Source: Aspergillus flavus
Taxonomy: Eukaryota; Ascomycota; Eurotiomycetes; Eurotiales; Aspergillaceae
Length of the DNA: 64,000 bases
Reading direction: 5' to 3'
Assembly: GCF_009017415.1 (NCBI RefSeq)
Contig: NC_092409.1
Location: 868,001 to 932,000 of the forward strand
The position numbers and the translations under genes were made by a program. The notes under the pieces are model-generated. The model searched no databases, had not been told where the DNA came from, and was given only the letters and a program-made list of their open reading frames with translations. Positions 48,424 to 62,097 of this stretch are shown here, in pieces (the stretch's first letter is position 1; each line of letters starts with the position of its first letter).

Positions 48424-49796
48424 GGTGCTGCACCGTGGCTGGTGAACGGATTTTCTGGTCCCAAGTACGGAGCTCAGGAATGAAAGACGACCAGCCCACC
48501 GCCCATATGTGACTTCTTAGAAGCAGGCATATGTCGTGCGGGGTTGGGGTATGTTCATCAGACATTTCACCTGACAGATTATCCCATCATTTCAATTGGC
48601 CCATGGCCAAGACGCTACGGCGCTTCATGCATGGTTTCACCTTCTAGCTGCAATGCCTCCTCTCACCATTGGCCTGCCAGAGGAGCTACCTGGTCTTAGC
48701 ACTATGTCCAGGATAATTGGTTTCTTGTTTTTTTTCTGCAACTCTATGTCAGTTTATCACATCGGATTATCTAAGAAGCCGGGTGCGTGTTTTAGATTTC
48801 GGTTCGGTGCTATCGTCACCAGTACGCACCGATTGCAACTCGGAATTTGGGCCAATACAGGGCCTTGGAGAATTGTCATGAGATAGTCCATCTTATAGTG
48901 GCTAAGGGATTGGCCTGAATCAGCCACCCATTAATCGCCTAGAATAGTCTGGCTCATTGATCTTGAGGTCGTTCGTGCGTCGATGGGATCATGGCATCCA
49001 CGTGACTGGTGATCGGCGCTAGTCCTGTTTAGAGTACTTCCACTTCCGCCTGAGGCATCAAGTTGGACTATATGTAGGGGAGGTGAAATAAATCCTTTGC
49101 TCGCTCCGGAAATCACCGCCTTACCGTATACAATTGTGTATTGTAGTTCAGGTCCCTTGACAGCATATCTTGTGTGCTTGCTGTAGATACTAGTTGTCCT
49201 GAGAGAAAACGGAATCGCTTGTTTAATTTCCTGCTAAGCAGTTCTCTCCAGAATTAACCTTTGGATATAACTGACATTGACAAACGTCACATGAGCGTGG
49301 TCCGTTAGCTACCGGTAGGAGATTCCGTGACCGCAGTAGTATTAGGCAGGTCATCAGAGCTGCTTTATATTGACATCCTTCTTGCTCTATGTCGTTCAGC
49401 CATGCCCCTATCCAACAGCCTCATTAATTGGTCAGCCTTCGCGTGTCGGTACTGACTATACATGTTTCCATAAGATGTAAGAGACCAGAGTTACTAGTCT
49501 TGATATCCCCCTGTGAATGAAAAAAAGGCGGGAATGTGCATATTCACTGTGATCAGCTTTCTTTGTTTCATCTTACCGCTGTTGTCGTTTAAATCAAACC
49601 AGGCGAACTGGCTCACTCTCTTCCACTCCTTTTGTCTCTTGTCCTCACTCATTCTTCGATCCTACTTATCTCTCTCTCTCTTCCTGACCATCTGGTCATG
49701 GTCCTAAGCATCTCAGTTTCGTCCTCAGACATCCACCCTCACAAGCTACTCGCGTAGTGAACTCATTGTTCCCAATAAACACACAAGAGCATCGCC
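48424..49796. other. Divergent intergenic region
   Basis: About 1.4 kb between the P450 start (minus) and the small MYND gene (plus). The last 200 bp before the MYND ATG are C/T-rich (CTCTCTCTCTC at about 49670), typical of fungal leaders. No gene is supported. Confidence 0.45.
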
Positions 49797-50684
49797 ATGG
49801 GTCGCTGGGGTTGGCGTAAGTCTTGCCATCACTACCGTCATATTTCCCTGCAGCTACAGCTTAACTGACCCTTGTTCATTCCTAGGTCTTTTCGAAGGTG
49901 ATCAGGATCTGGATGCCGCCTGTTGTCTGGCAGAGTCCCTGGGAATCCATATTGGCGACTGGGAACACTCAATGAGCTCAATGGTGCATCAGACTGACAT
50001 GCTGGCTGACGAAGGGATACGCGCGTTCTACAGAACGGACGAGTACAAACGCGAACTGGAGAACGAGATCGTGCCCTACGTCCGCGCGAAATTCGACACC
50101 GACAACTTTGGCGACAGGTTGTTTGCTGCTTCTTGTGCCAAGGAGAACGAAGAAACGTGCCTTCCCGCAAGATACAGAACTATCATCTTAGGCGCATTGA
50201 TGATGAGGGCTGGGGCCAGGATCAGGGCAGAGGATCTCCAGCACCTGAGGGATCTGGTCCCGCAGGTTCATTGCACCTCACGGTTTGCCTTGCCATTGGG
50301 CGACGATGGATTCCGTAGTCCCGGTCGGGCTCAGTTTCTAGCGGCTCTAGATCATTACCAGGCTGGTGTGCCACGCAACTATCAGGAGCCAAGGTAAGAC
50401 TGACTCTTTCCATATGGCTTGTGTGTATGGCATTGTGCGCACTGATGACATTGTCCCAGCTGCTTTCAGTGTGGACAGGTTAGAAGTGATATCGGACATG
50501 GCCTGGTCCTGTGCGCAAGATGCCGTGTTGCCTACTATTGCGACGGGGTAAGAGCATCCACAATCTTCCCAGTCTGTATTTAAATCCCATTGCTGATTCT
50601 GCGTAGGAGTGCCAGCGCCACCATTGGCAGGAGCACAAAGCCAGTTGTGTTCGCCCTGAGGAGCGCAGGTCGCTAAACGTGTAG
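49797..50684 (+). CDS. Small MYND zinc-finger protein
   Basis: Four exons, 49797-49815, 49886-50393, 50460-50547 and 50607-50684, give 230 aa; all junctions are GT..AG in phase, and exon 1 codes only MGRWGW plus one base. Residues ~7-175 are an acidic helical region without known domain. The C-terminus is a complete MYND finger: CFQCGQ, LCARCRVAYYCDGECQRHHW and EHKASC (~177-217). MYND fingers bind proline-rich partner peptides. The zinc finger only appears after splicing across two introns. It is a second MYND protein in this window, unrelated in the rest of the chain to the deaminase fusion. Confidence 0.85.
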
Positions 50685-53600
50685 ATTGAATCTTTCCGCA
50701 TTGGTCGCTCTCCAAGTCTGCAGGCACACAGCAACATCCCAGTGATGATGTCTGTGGTTGCGCTGTCTTGCCTTCGTGGTTTCTTTTGCTTCTGCGGCTC
50801 CACTGAGTGTTTCCTGTTGGCGATACACGGGTGATCTAGCGTTTTATTGACTTTATCACCTTGTTTCTGGCCTTCCAATGTCCTTCCGTCATACTGAAAT
50901 GGTGGAGTCCCCTTATTTGAAGATATTTGACTTCTGGTCTCAAACATCGACTAAATTGTAGTACGCTATGATCACCGTGTTTCCATCCCTTGTAGGCTCC
51001 TGGAGAAGTTGAGCTAAAACTGCTGCTCAGTCCTTCTGTGCAAGAAGCCTAACTAAGGACAGATATCAGAATGCATGATAGGAGATTCCATGATTCTACA
51101 ATTCTATATAAAACTGGAAGATTGCATCGATCGCTTTCTAAGCACCTATACAACTTGCATCGGGTGACATGACTTACCCAAACAGCAGCCCTCAACAAGA
51201 CTACCAGTACGGAGTAGTATCAAGTCAAAGGCTTCTCAATTTACGTACCCAGTAGAGATCACATAGTTGCCTGGATAGAGATCCTCCTCTCCCATATACC
51301 TCCGCGGATTGCGTGGCCTTCCGAGAGCTGTGGAGGAGCTCATTTATATCCAGTGCACTAGATCCGCACAGCTCTTGGTAGCAACTTCGGTATTCCTGAT
51401 ACCACTGGTTGAGAGTACCGTGCCCCACTGACAAACGTACTGTAGCAGTGTGCGGAAAGATCTTCTGTGGATACAGACAGGTCCATTTTGGTAAACGATC
51501 ACCGCCTGTATAAGCTCTCATTTACTTACGAAGTCTGTAGAAGGAAATGATATACGAACACCTCCACTGGTCCCACAGTATTCTTCCCGCAAGCAACCTC
51601 GGGATGGAGATCGCAGTTGAGTTAATACAAATTTCCGGAACTCCTGACTGTGACTACCGCGTGAACATCTTTGCAGAAGATTGCCGCCTGGTTCAGGACC
51701 AGTTTTATTTTAAAGTTACTATAAATATCTGAACCAGAGATGGCTGCACATGAGAAGACACACGTGCTTCAGAATTTGTAATTATTATATTGTTTTCATT
51801 TGGATAGGCATAATTGGCAAAAGCCCCAATAGACGCGCTGTCTGGATCGCAGTGGCAGCATGAGAACCCGAACATCTACGGCAAAACCGGAACGCATGAG
51901 TATGATCAATCTATAAGAATGGAAGCGAGGATACTCATAGTAGTAGTGTTTACAAGATAGGGGTAAGATGAACTATTTGGCTTTCCAGTCTAGTTTTGTG
52001 GAGTAGCAACTGACTTAGATGTCAGACATTGCAACTTAGTGGAACATGTGGGAGGCTGTTGACAACCAACGTACTAGTAGAAGACAGCTGTATCAAACCC
52101 AAGTCAATTTACGGAATATATCACCTATATTGGTGCTAAGGGGGTCAACTACTCAACGGTTGTCCGCTATCCTGCTCGGATAGGCTTTATCTGGAAGAGG
52201 TATGTGACATGGATGCACGAATACATTTAAATTTTACACACGTTATCCTTTCTCCACAGTTCCAGTGGCTGAACTATCGGTCGTTAGTTTGTTGATCTTC
52301 CCGGATTCGGGAGGATTTTCACCGTGATCTGGGATGTATGTGATGTGTGATAAGATGCTTGACAAATGCTGGACGGGTAGCCAAAAGACTCGTATCGAAT
52401 GCGGCGATGCGCTGTGGTGGCCAGACATTTGGAAGGTATACAAATTTCCCGAACAGTGACCATCCGGAGACTGTCAACCATGTCAAGTAAAATTAGATCT
52501 GAAATGCAACCCAGATATTTCTTTGCGAAGGGGGGTCCGTTTGCAAAACTCAGGTAGGTCAATCACATATTTATAGTCATGTGGGGATACAGGCGGTTCA
52601 AGACAATAACATCAACGAAGCACCACCGCCAACCAGTACTGCAAAACGATATTTCTTTTCTTCTTAAGAATGATCAAAAGGTAAAATAAAATTAAAAACA
52701 TACAACAGGAGGGATTCGCTGGTGGTCACCCACCCAACTACTAACCTCCCGGCGTGTGGCTTAAGTACGGCTGAGCGGACGGGAAGCCCTGTTCTCCACA
52801 CCCTATGGTCGTATGTACTGGTCCTCTATTCAAGGCAGTATATATAGAACCACTAATATCAATCACGGCAATATCCGTCAATCTGCTGATATTCCCCTTA
52901 CTCAGTAACCGTAGTAACTTCTATCCTGATCATGGTCATGTGATGTCACGTGTGTATGGGGCAAGAAAGAAAACATATGAAGTGAAAGAGGAACCATAGT
53001 CTAGCATGTAATAGAATGTCTTTAAGGCATGACTGACAGGCTTACCGCTAACAAGCATTTTATCTGCTTTCTCCATTGCTTTGGGAAGGGCTTACTAACA
53101 TGTTGTGCAGCGCCATACTGTCACTACATCCTGAAATATATATCTCGGATGCCGCGCACGTTTCAGCTGATTGCTACCCACAATCAAAGGGCATAGAAAA
53201 TCCACTACAATCCATAATTACAACATTCCAAACATACTACAGCATCTAGACTATTCCAAGCCGGCTCGGCCCTCTGACGTTGCTTAAGTCTTAGTAACCT
53301 CATCAAGGTGTATCAATATTGTAGTGATAGAGCCCCAACGGCGTGGATTGTGGACAAGGCAATCACCGTCAGCATTTAGATTGGAATGCCAGTGCACTTC
53401 TTATTCACCATAGCATCTCTCAGCAATACGGTTTCAAGCTTCCCTGTTCTGAGGATGCAGAATACAGGCTCCCTTGTCTTCCCCACCTGGCCCTTTAATT
53501 ACCGACTTTGCGGCGCTACAGCAAATGCTAACATAGAAACTGTAAACATTTAACATACTGAGAAGCTCGTCTATAGAGTTTGGCAGGTACCAAGTTCATG

Positions 53601-56114
53601 GGTGAGCTTAAAGTGGACCAAGAAAAATTTGCACGGTCAGCCAGAGTTTTCCGTTGATCGATGCTGAAGGCTGGGATGGCTGAGAAAAGCGGCAAGTGGG
53701 GAATCCAGATAATGTGAAGAAATTGCAAGATTGAATCTGTTTATGGGTTTCAGCTGTTGAACAGCTAACTTCATATGAGATTCGGGTATATTAGTCAAAC
53801 TAAGCTTTCGCCACGTGGTAAAACTCTAGTTCACAAACTTTCGTGGATCTTTGCCTGGTTACGCTTTTGCTCGGACTGGAATATATAGATATGGCACATT
53901 TCCCCTCCTGTTCCTTAAATATTCAGCTGTTCGGCAAGGCGGGATATTGGGTGAGGCTCGGTAACTAGGTCGTCTCCCTTGCCGCAAGCCATTTTAGTGC
54001 TCCCAAGGTTTGAACTTTGCCTAGGATACTGATTCCCAAAACGCTGCAAATCTAGATAGCTTTCCAGATTCTATAGGGCTGTAGACAAGGGTGTGACCTG
54101 TGTTTCCATGGAACCTCGTTCATCCAACTTCGGGCTTCATCGTGGGGCTCAGTGGGGCGAGAACTCCGAACCGAGGGCTGCAGAACTTTCTATAAGTATA
54201 CATAGCCCGGAATTCAAATCCGGAGTGCACAGTACCCTATGGTACTTTAAGCGAACTCACTATGAAACTTTATTCTAGAGGGAATTGGAGAGAGAGCAAC
54301 CACGTTTTGCGGATGCTGAATAGAGATCATAACACCTGTCTCCGTCTCACAGTCTTTGCCTCTCATGCAAGCAAATCACCAAAAAGGGTTGATCATTCTG
54401 ATACTGTCGTTCCCACCAGAGCAAGAACTGCATTGTATCGCCATGGAGTTGCATGCTTCGCAATGTTGGGTTTTTGTTGAATTTTACCAGGAAAAACTTG
54501 TTTGCAGTTCTTCACGCGACACTCGAGGATTTTATTGAAACAGACAATTACTTGACAACCGAAGCCGAAGAAGTGCTACCATCGAGTTGAAATTGTCCCT
54601 AGTAAGAAAGCGGGCTAGATGTCCTGGTAATCCTTCTATAGGAGCAGTTAGTACACCTTCTAGCAATCCTGACAACTGGCTTGCTGTTTGCAATATCATA
54701 TAGTTTGTAAGAGTGTCAGAGTGAACAATACTTTCCAGACTGAAGCAGCAAGTTGTAGCATCAAAGCCCCTCAACTGACGAACTAAAAGAACTGATGCGA
54801 CGTAATAGTACTCCAATACATGCGCGCAATGTGAGCCTGTTTGAGAGCCATAGTCCCTCGTAAACTACCCCCACCTGTCCATGTAAGAAATAAAGTACCC
54901 TCGAGCACGTCTGTTCGGGGACCAGTGACGCATATAATGCCGAGGGTCCTCTTGCCGTGGCCCCGTAGCATTACATATACTTTGTACTTACGTAGTAGAT
55001 GTCGGTACTCGGCAGTTGCTCGCATTGATTCTACTGCACGACAAGTGCTCATTCTGACCTAGGTAACCTACTTTGTTGAAACTTGATGGGGCTGAGGGAA
55101 GAGCGGGAAATTATGTTCTGGGCTTTTAGTCAAGATGCTGGCTCGAATCACCAGTGTGGACCTTCCAAGGCTTTGAGGCAGAGTAAAACTTTCCTTTTTC
55201 TGCTTAGATCGGAAATTATTCCGGTTAGTAGGTGTCTCATGGTTTTTTAGGACCCGCTTGATACCTGAGGGCTTTAGCGATTTCGGCTATTGGTGAGGCT
55301 ACTCCGTCTGGGTGGAGATGTGGGGATTCGCATTACTCGTACCTCGGAGAACAGACGGATTTCACGCGGCCCAGACTCGATTTCCTAATTTTGATTTACA
55401 ACACCGGAAAACCTCCTCGGCACTAAAATAGGTCTAGACGAAGGATGTGGACTAGTAGGTGACGGCAGCGTTAGGGCAACAAGAATAGTCTGGCGTATGC
55501 CCGTTAACAGATCATATACTGTCAACTTAACTTTCAACGTTAACAAGTGGGGGTATGTCAAATTTCTTCTAGAATTAGACATCCCCTGTCTGCTGTAATA
55601 TTAAGTCCATAATTTGGAAGATTTCAGAAAACCATTGATGGCAGGAATGGCAACCTCGCTTCTAACCCATGGTAGGGCTAGATCTGCCCGGGGAAGGCTT
55701 CGTTCCCCACTGGAACCATTCCTTCATGGCTCGATCTGTGCCGTCCGCAAGCTAAGAATGTTGCGATCCCTCGCAGTTTCATGGCTCGTGGGAGCTCAAC
55801 ATTGTTGTAGATCCCATCCTGTTTCTGTCATTCTCTCTGCATCCTTATTTCCCGCCTGGTTGCCATGTAAAACAGATCTTTCCCCTCTCTTCTCGCGATT
55901 GGATAGCTATACGCTCTTTGTCTTTTCACCTGGGGTGTGGTAGGGTTATACTTTTCGCCCCATTTCCCTCGTTTTCACGATCTCAGCTACTCTCTCTCTC
56001 TCTCCGTATCGCCTTTCTGTGTTGCTGCACTATCGTCACTTCAGTACTGCCTCGGCAGTCCACAATATTACCACCACTTCACTGGACCATGAACTGATCT
56101 CTCTCTGAAATAAC
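50685..56114. other. Long gene-poor stretch
   Basis: About 5.4 kb in which only the 5S rRNA gene is recognised. Frames up to 109 codons lack motifs and splice support. A (CT)n run at 55990-56005 marks the leader of the SAT4-type gene. Confidence 0.45.
52698..52816 (-). rRNA. 5S ribosomal RNA
   Basis: The minus strand begins ACATACGACCATAGGGTGTG and ends with CTGTTGTATGTTT, so the termini pair. Internal landmarks of ascomycete 5S RNA are present: ACAGGGCTTCCCGTCCGCTC, GCCGTACTTAAGCC, GGGAGGTTAGTAGTTGGG and GTGACCACCAGCGAATCCC. Length is about 119 nt. It is an isolated copy, as usual in filamentous ascomycetes, and is transcribed by RNA polymerase III from its internal promoter. A T-run follows on the minus strand (AAAATTAAAAA on plus at 52683-52697), suitable as terminator. 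Confidence 0.95.
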
Positions 56115-57523
56115 ATGTCAAGCCTTGTCATCGGCACTGCGCCGGAGGGTCTGGACTTGTCCGCCAACAGAATCGCTCAGAATGACGGCACGGTTGCTGC
56201 TGTCATGGCAATTGCCACAGTTTTCGTGGGTTTGCGATTTTGGGCCCGAACGACGAATAAAAGTGCCGATTTAGCCTATGATGACTGGTTTGTTTTGGTG
56301 GCATTGGTGTGTATCCTTGATATTCCATGGTAGTTGGAGCTTTCGACTAAACATCTTGCGCAGGCGTTCGCATACGGGACAGGTGTATGTTGTATTTTAG
56401 GTATTTTCACCGCTAGCTGCCTACTTAAAACCCTAATAAAACTAACAAAGAGTGTTCTCAGGGGGCGCATATGGGATAGGGAAACATATATGGGTGGTGG
56501 AAGAAAATGATGTCCTAATGAGCATGAAAGTAAATGCCCCGCGCTGTCGCTCATAATACTGTCCTATGAATCTAATGGTGAATGTACAGATTATCTTCGC
56601 CTACGTTATCCTGTACGCCACGACAGTTCCCATGGTCAAATTATCCGTGCTTCTTCTCTATCGCCGCATTTTCCGCTTGACTTGGACGTTGTATTTCTGC
56701 GCATTTCTCTCGATCGGATATGCTATCTCAGTCTCTACCACCATCTCGGTCGCCTGCGTCCCGTCATCTTTCTTCTGGACTCAATGGGTATATCCTTTGA
56801 GCGGAGGTTATTGTCGCATCAATCTCTACCAATTCTATTTGTGGAACGGTGTCGCCAACTTGTTCACTGATGTCATCATTCTATGCCTGCCCATGCCGAT
56901 CGTATGGAGCCTGCAGATGCCCAAGGGTCAGAAATGGGCCATTAGCGGTATCTTCTTGCTCGGTGGATTGTAAGTCACGCACCTCCATAATCACCATCCA
57001 AACGAGACTCTAACACAGCCCTTCCCGCAGCGTCTGCGTAGCCACAATTGTCCGCATCTGCGCCATCACCAAAATGAAAGACTCCGTCGACATCACATGG
57101 GTAATCGGCGACGCCATGATCTGGTCCAACGTCGAACCCTGCATCGGTATCGTCAGCGCCTGTCTCCCGACGCTTCGGCCACTCTTGCGTCAGATCCCTC
57201 AGCTCAGACTCTGGGGCATGTTCGGCAGCAGTGGGCTCTCGAGGGACTATAAAATGACCGGCGAGGGCACTTCGGGCATTTCGGGCACGCCGCTGCAGAG
57301 TACCGGGAACCGATCCGGCTATCGGGCCTCAAATGGTAAGAAGTATCAGTTCTGGCCAGAAGAGGATGAGATCTACCTGACCACCGACGTAGGACGTGCT
57401 AGTACTCATCCAAGAGAGGAAGGCGTGATCCCGTCGAATGGCTCTACTGCTTCCGGTCAGGAGCTGAATGCTATGCAGATTAGGGTGAAGCAGAACTTTG
57501 ACTGGAGGGAGGAGAATCCATGA
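56115..57523 (+). CDS. SAT4-type rhodopsin-domain seven-helix membrane protein
   Basis: Five exons, 56115-56306, 56364-56382, 56462-56529, 56590-56969 and 57031-57523, give 383 aa; one micro-exon is only 19 bp. It belongs to the fungal SAT4 / rhodopsin-domain integral membrane family, recognised from YDDWFVLVAL, GKHIWVV, VPMVKLSVLLLYRRIF, GYCRINLYQFYLWNGV and NLFTDVIILCLPMPIVW. The C-terminal tail after CLPTLRPLL is cytosolic and charged. Members often sit beside secondary-metabolite or effector genes; their biochemical role is unsettled. It is convergent with P450 copy 2, 317 bp away. Confidence 0.9.
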
Positions 57524-57839
57524 TCTGGGAGGAAGTCTGATTTTCAATCTTGCGCTGTGCCTTTTTCCGAAATGAGATAGCCGGGTGGAAGAGCCGACTA
57601 CATCTGTCTAGTCGTGGTGCCTCTATCATATGTCTTATGACTGTATATCCATCTATAAATACCCAAGCTTTCTTTTGTTTTTCTTTATTCACATTTTTAG
57701 AATAGCCATTTTGTTTCTGCAAGATATGTACTTTCATAACGGTGAGACACTTATCTGTCCAGATAGGGTAATTTAGTCAAATCATGTATCGTGACATAGC
57801 CCTTACTTATTCACGGGATAGATTGAAATTACTGCCAAT
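57524..57839. other. Convergent 3' region
   Basis: About 315 bp between two genes that point at each other; it should hold both 3' ends. AT-rich, no gene. Confidence 0.5.
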
Positions 57840-59552
57840 CTACTCGCTAATAACTCCCGTAACCAAGGCCCGCACACTAAAGTTACCCTTATCCGGGTAC
57901 GGAGTACCGAAATCGCGAGCAAAATCGATATTACTCTTCGGCGTCTCATACAGCTCAATATCAAACCGACGGACGATCGTAGCGATGACCAGGAACAGCT
58001 CCGCATAGGCCAAGCTTTACAACAGTTAGCTGATGCAAACATTGTCGAGGGGTATTTGATATCTTACTTCAAGCCCACACACATGCGGCTTCCTTTCGAG
58101 AAGTTCACCAGATAGCGGTCCAATCGCTGTCCCTTGGCAGCGGCCCGGATCCATCGTTCCGGGTCAAAAGCGTGGGGATCAGGAAAGATTTCCGGGTCCA
58201 TCAGGGTGAAGTAATTTGTTTCGCTGACGGGGGTCTAGATTGTTGTCAGTGTCTAGTTGACCCCACCGGGACGGGGTCTAGCTCACTCCAGGCGGGATAG
58301 TGTAGTCTTTATACACCAGCGCTTCGGTAGGTGCTACTCTCGATGATCGATTCGCAATTCCGGTTGAAAGACGTAGGGATTCGCTGATTACTCCGGACTA
58401 AGCTAGCATTAGCATGTATTGTTTCGTGTGAGAAAGGCAATCCATACCATGTACGGCAGTTTTTCCAAGTCATTCCACGTCGGCTGAGAATCCGGCGTCG
58501 GCATCACTTGCTTCAGCTCCTCGCGAAGCTTGTTTCGGATATCCTCTCTAGTGAACAAATGCCACGCCCCAAGAGCAAGCGACCTTGCAGTCGTCTCGGT
58601 ACCGCCAATCACCAAAGCAAAGCCCTCATTCATGAGCCGATGCGCAGAACGCATATGTTCCGGCATGGATGGCGCGGCAAGCGTGTCGATCAATGTCCCA
58701 CTGCCAGCCTTGGAGTTTGCCTTTTCCAGCGCAGCCGCACCCTGCTCATAGAGCTCCTTTTTCTGACTCGCCAACGCAAACGCAGGGGGGTTCAACACCT
58801 GCAACAGGGGAAGCGGCATGACATTCATAAGCGTCTGCAAGATGGGGAAGAAGTAAAGCAGATGCGCAAGCTGGAAGAGACCATTGATGCCATCTCGGAC
58901 CTTGGCGTTGAACCCCTCCTTATCAAGATTATTAGGGTTGAATCCGTACGCATACTGGTGGATGACATCGGAGGTTAACGCCGCAAACGCAGCGTCCAAA
59001 CTGACGACCGTGTGCGCACGACAAGCCTCCTGGAAATGCCCCACGAGTTTGTTCAAACTGTCGCGGATCAAGTGTTCCTGGTTCTCGATCGCGCGCTTGG
59101 AGAAGAATTTCGCCACGGGTGCGCGCCGCTGGTGATGAGTTTCCTGGTCGATTGCTGAGAAGCCCGAGCCTTCGAGGCCGAACTGGGCGACGAGAACGGG
59201 GTCCTTTTCGCGTTTGCGGGCGCTGGAGGCGTAGATGTCATCGTAGTAATCCGGGTCCTTGATGTGAACTTCACGGGGGTTTATGCGGATGATTGGGCCT
59301 GTTCTGTGTCAGCCTTTGGCCTATAACGTAGGTGGGGGATTCAATATGCTTACCGTAAACTTCATGCAGCCGTTCGAGCTCCCAGATAAATAGGCCGCCT
59401 CGGATGATGTTGTGGTAAAATTCGTAGCCATGGGTAATCGCAGCCAACTTTGGGCCGGGGATATGGCTCAATGGGTGAAAATACAGGCGATAGATACTCA
59501 GAAACACCAAATAGGTAACCAAACCTATCCCTAATATCACCAACAAGGCCAT
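57840..59552 (-). CDS. Cytochrome P450, trichodiene-oxygenase-like (copy 2)
   Basis: Exons 59552-59354, 59298-58448, 58397-58287, 58234-58068 and 58014-57840 give 500 aa. The start is the ATG at 59552; an upstream TTG only lengthens the frame. Order of motifs: membrane anchor, YFHPLSHIPGPKLAAITHG, GPIIRINPREVHIKDP, I-helix VIGGTETTA (the usual A-G pair is shifted), ExxR in SESLR (356-359), PERW and haem loop FSKGSRMCVGLN (Cys439). Paralogue of copy 1: the haem Cys falls at the same residue and exon 4 is 167 bp in both. It is an ER-bound monooxygenase of unknown substrate. Confidence 0.92.
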
Positions 59553-62097
59553 GGTGACGGTTGCATTACTCGCAGACAAAGATGAAGAAGGAACAATACA
59601 ATTCTTACTGAGTCAGTTATTTTTTTTTTCTACCAGGGGGGTCCCTGCCAGTGGCAGGAAGCGCACAAAATAATTCCATAGCCCCTATTGGCTTTCTGAG
59701 TAAGGTTACAAGTGTCACCGTTGCTGATGCAGTCCGCTAAGCACTAGCTTGAGACCGTTGAACTGTCTGTCGCCTGCCCCGCTGTCCGGACGGATTCTGA
59801 TCCCGTTAGCCGTTGCTGCTCCATCTTTTGCCGATGGCTATTGGTTGTACCGCAATAAGATAAGGACACAGTTGTAGTAGGATAGGCAGCTAGTCTTTTA
59901 GAGGTAAGATGACCGCTTGGCTTCTCCACGTTATGAATCTGTGTGTGATTACTGGGTAGAATCAAATGCCAGTTTAGGTGAGGACATGAAGAAAGAAAGG
60001 TGGTTAATGGTGTCGGCTTTGGACTTTTATTGTACGTACCATCTCCTAGAATTCTACCTGTTGCTTTCTCCTCTGAGAAATTGTGTTGTTTTGAGAAGAA
60101 TAGCGACACCATGATCAGGCCACCTTTCCTATTCTTGTCGTCAGTCTAAGCCGAGGCCTGGAGAACTATTAATCTAACAGAGTAGAAGCTAGGAACGGGA
60201 TTGCCTACGCGATACCTAAAATTAGAGGGCTAGCGTTTGCTGTTGTGCAACTGCTGTTTACAGTAGGCGGTCAACAGACACCGAAAGCATAACAAATTTC
60301 CCAATTATTACAATTCCTCGCCTCGGAACGCTGGTTAAATTTCTCCTCATCCTCTCGGCTTAGGGCTAACTGCCAAGTCCAGACCATTTGCCATGTGAAA
60401 CCAATATCGAGATGGCCTGAATGTCCCAAGCAGCCTGCAGGGTCAAATGCATGAGATGTCACCCTTGATCTAAACTACAAAAACCGGATGAACTAGGGTA
60501 CTTAACTGCCGGAGTCTTGGGGCTCGCTGGACATGCGAGGAATGCTCGGAGTGCCGATCCCCGGAACAGAAGCCCTAATCCCCCGTTCCGACAACGGAAA
60601 TTCATCAACATCGTGAAACTGCGATTGTTTCTTACGCCTTGCCTCCATTTGACGGCCCCACATTTAAATACTGGACTAGTATTCGATGCTCTCCGGAGTA
60701 CACTCCAAGATCCACCACTCCCGGCTCCCGGATGTGAGAGGTAGCCGGTGCTGACATAGAACTCGAAGATAAAGTCCAGAGGTACTGTGTCATATCCGTT
60801 TTGCAACTGTTGGCTGGTAAAGCAGTTCAACAAGAGTTGAATGTCTATGTGCGTGATGGACTTACGCGGGAATATATATCCGGCGCCATTGCACTAATCA
60901 TGACCCGGACCAGGTTGATACCTGGGTAGAACATGGTCAATCTACAATATTCGATGTGTCTTTATACACAATGTCACTTGTTACTAGATAATTCGAAAAG
61001 TTTTGACGGACAATTTCTTGGATATCCTATCGGCGGACCTCTTTATACGAGTCTTAGAAACCCCCAACGGGCAAAATTGTTTATGCAGCCAGTGGGCAAA
61101 ACCTAAAGGACGAAGATACAAATAATATAACGTGAGCGACAACAAATGTAAGTGATTTTCAGTAGCACAATACCTGTGATTATTTGTCCTAGTGCCTGCG
61201 CATAGTCTGTACTCAATGATGAACGACTGCTAGGAGCTTCCATTACTTTTGTATACTCATTAGCAATATGGAATAAAAATTCCCTAAGAACTTGTGAATC
61301 GCTTAAGGCCACCATGAATAAAGATGCGCGACTAGGTATTCACCAGTATAGTATTGAATCACGGCTGTATCCTTTAATACGACAAGCTACATGGATGCAT
61401 TACTGATTCTTCGTTTGATGCGAAACCTAGTTGAATAGTGGAGACTTATGAATTGGCCCGCCTATATAAACAGCCAGCCATGGTGAGATTCGTCGGGTAC
61501 TAGGGATGTTGCGTACTTGGCACAGATTTCTCTAAATGGAGCAGCTATTGATTGATCTCCCAACTGTGCGATCGCGCAAGATTGCAGTGGCGAGGGGAGT
61601 TGGAAGCTTCAGTGGCCGGTTTGACTTTTGCCGCAGCCGTGGGCGCCTTTCAGATCTGTGAAATATCTGACCCCTATATGCACAAGTATCTTCGCATGGA
61701 GGACTAGTGTGACATGTGCAATGGGTAACAATCCATATACAGCAAGGTACAAAGATGGCAGCACAGATTAAGGAAGATCTCTCCCAGGTCTAAATAATGC
61801 GAGAAAGCCTCTAGATCCTATGGAGTGGCTGATGGGCCCTATGGCGCAATATGTGGTAAATGATGGTGGTGACCCGTGAGCCAAGCAAGAATCACTGATT
61901 TCCTGAAAGGACATCTCTAATAATCTATTCGATAGGGACATGGCGGGCGTGCTCTAGCGGACATACGACTAAGGACAACGCTTCATCTGGTTGAGATTGA
62001 ACCACCCTCAGCAAACGTTGACAACAAAAGACCAAATCCTGCAAGCATTGCCAGAAACCGAGGGCGATTTTGCTGTTATAACAGCGGGCCAACACAT

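Noticed and set aside
55385..55943. Frames of 65 and 109 codons upstream of the SAT4-type gene
   Set aside because: Composition is unlike protein-coding neighbours; likely promoter DNA.
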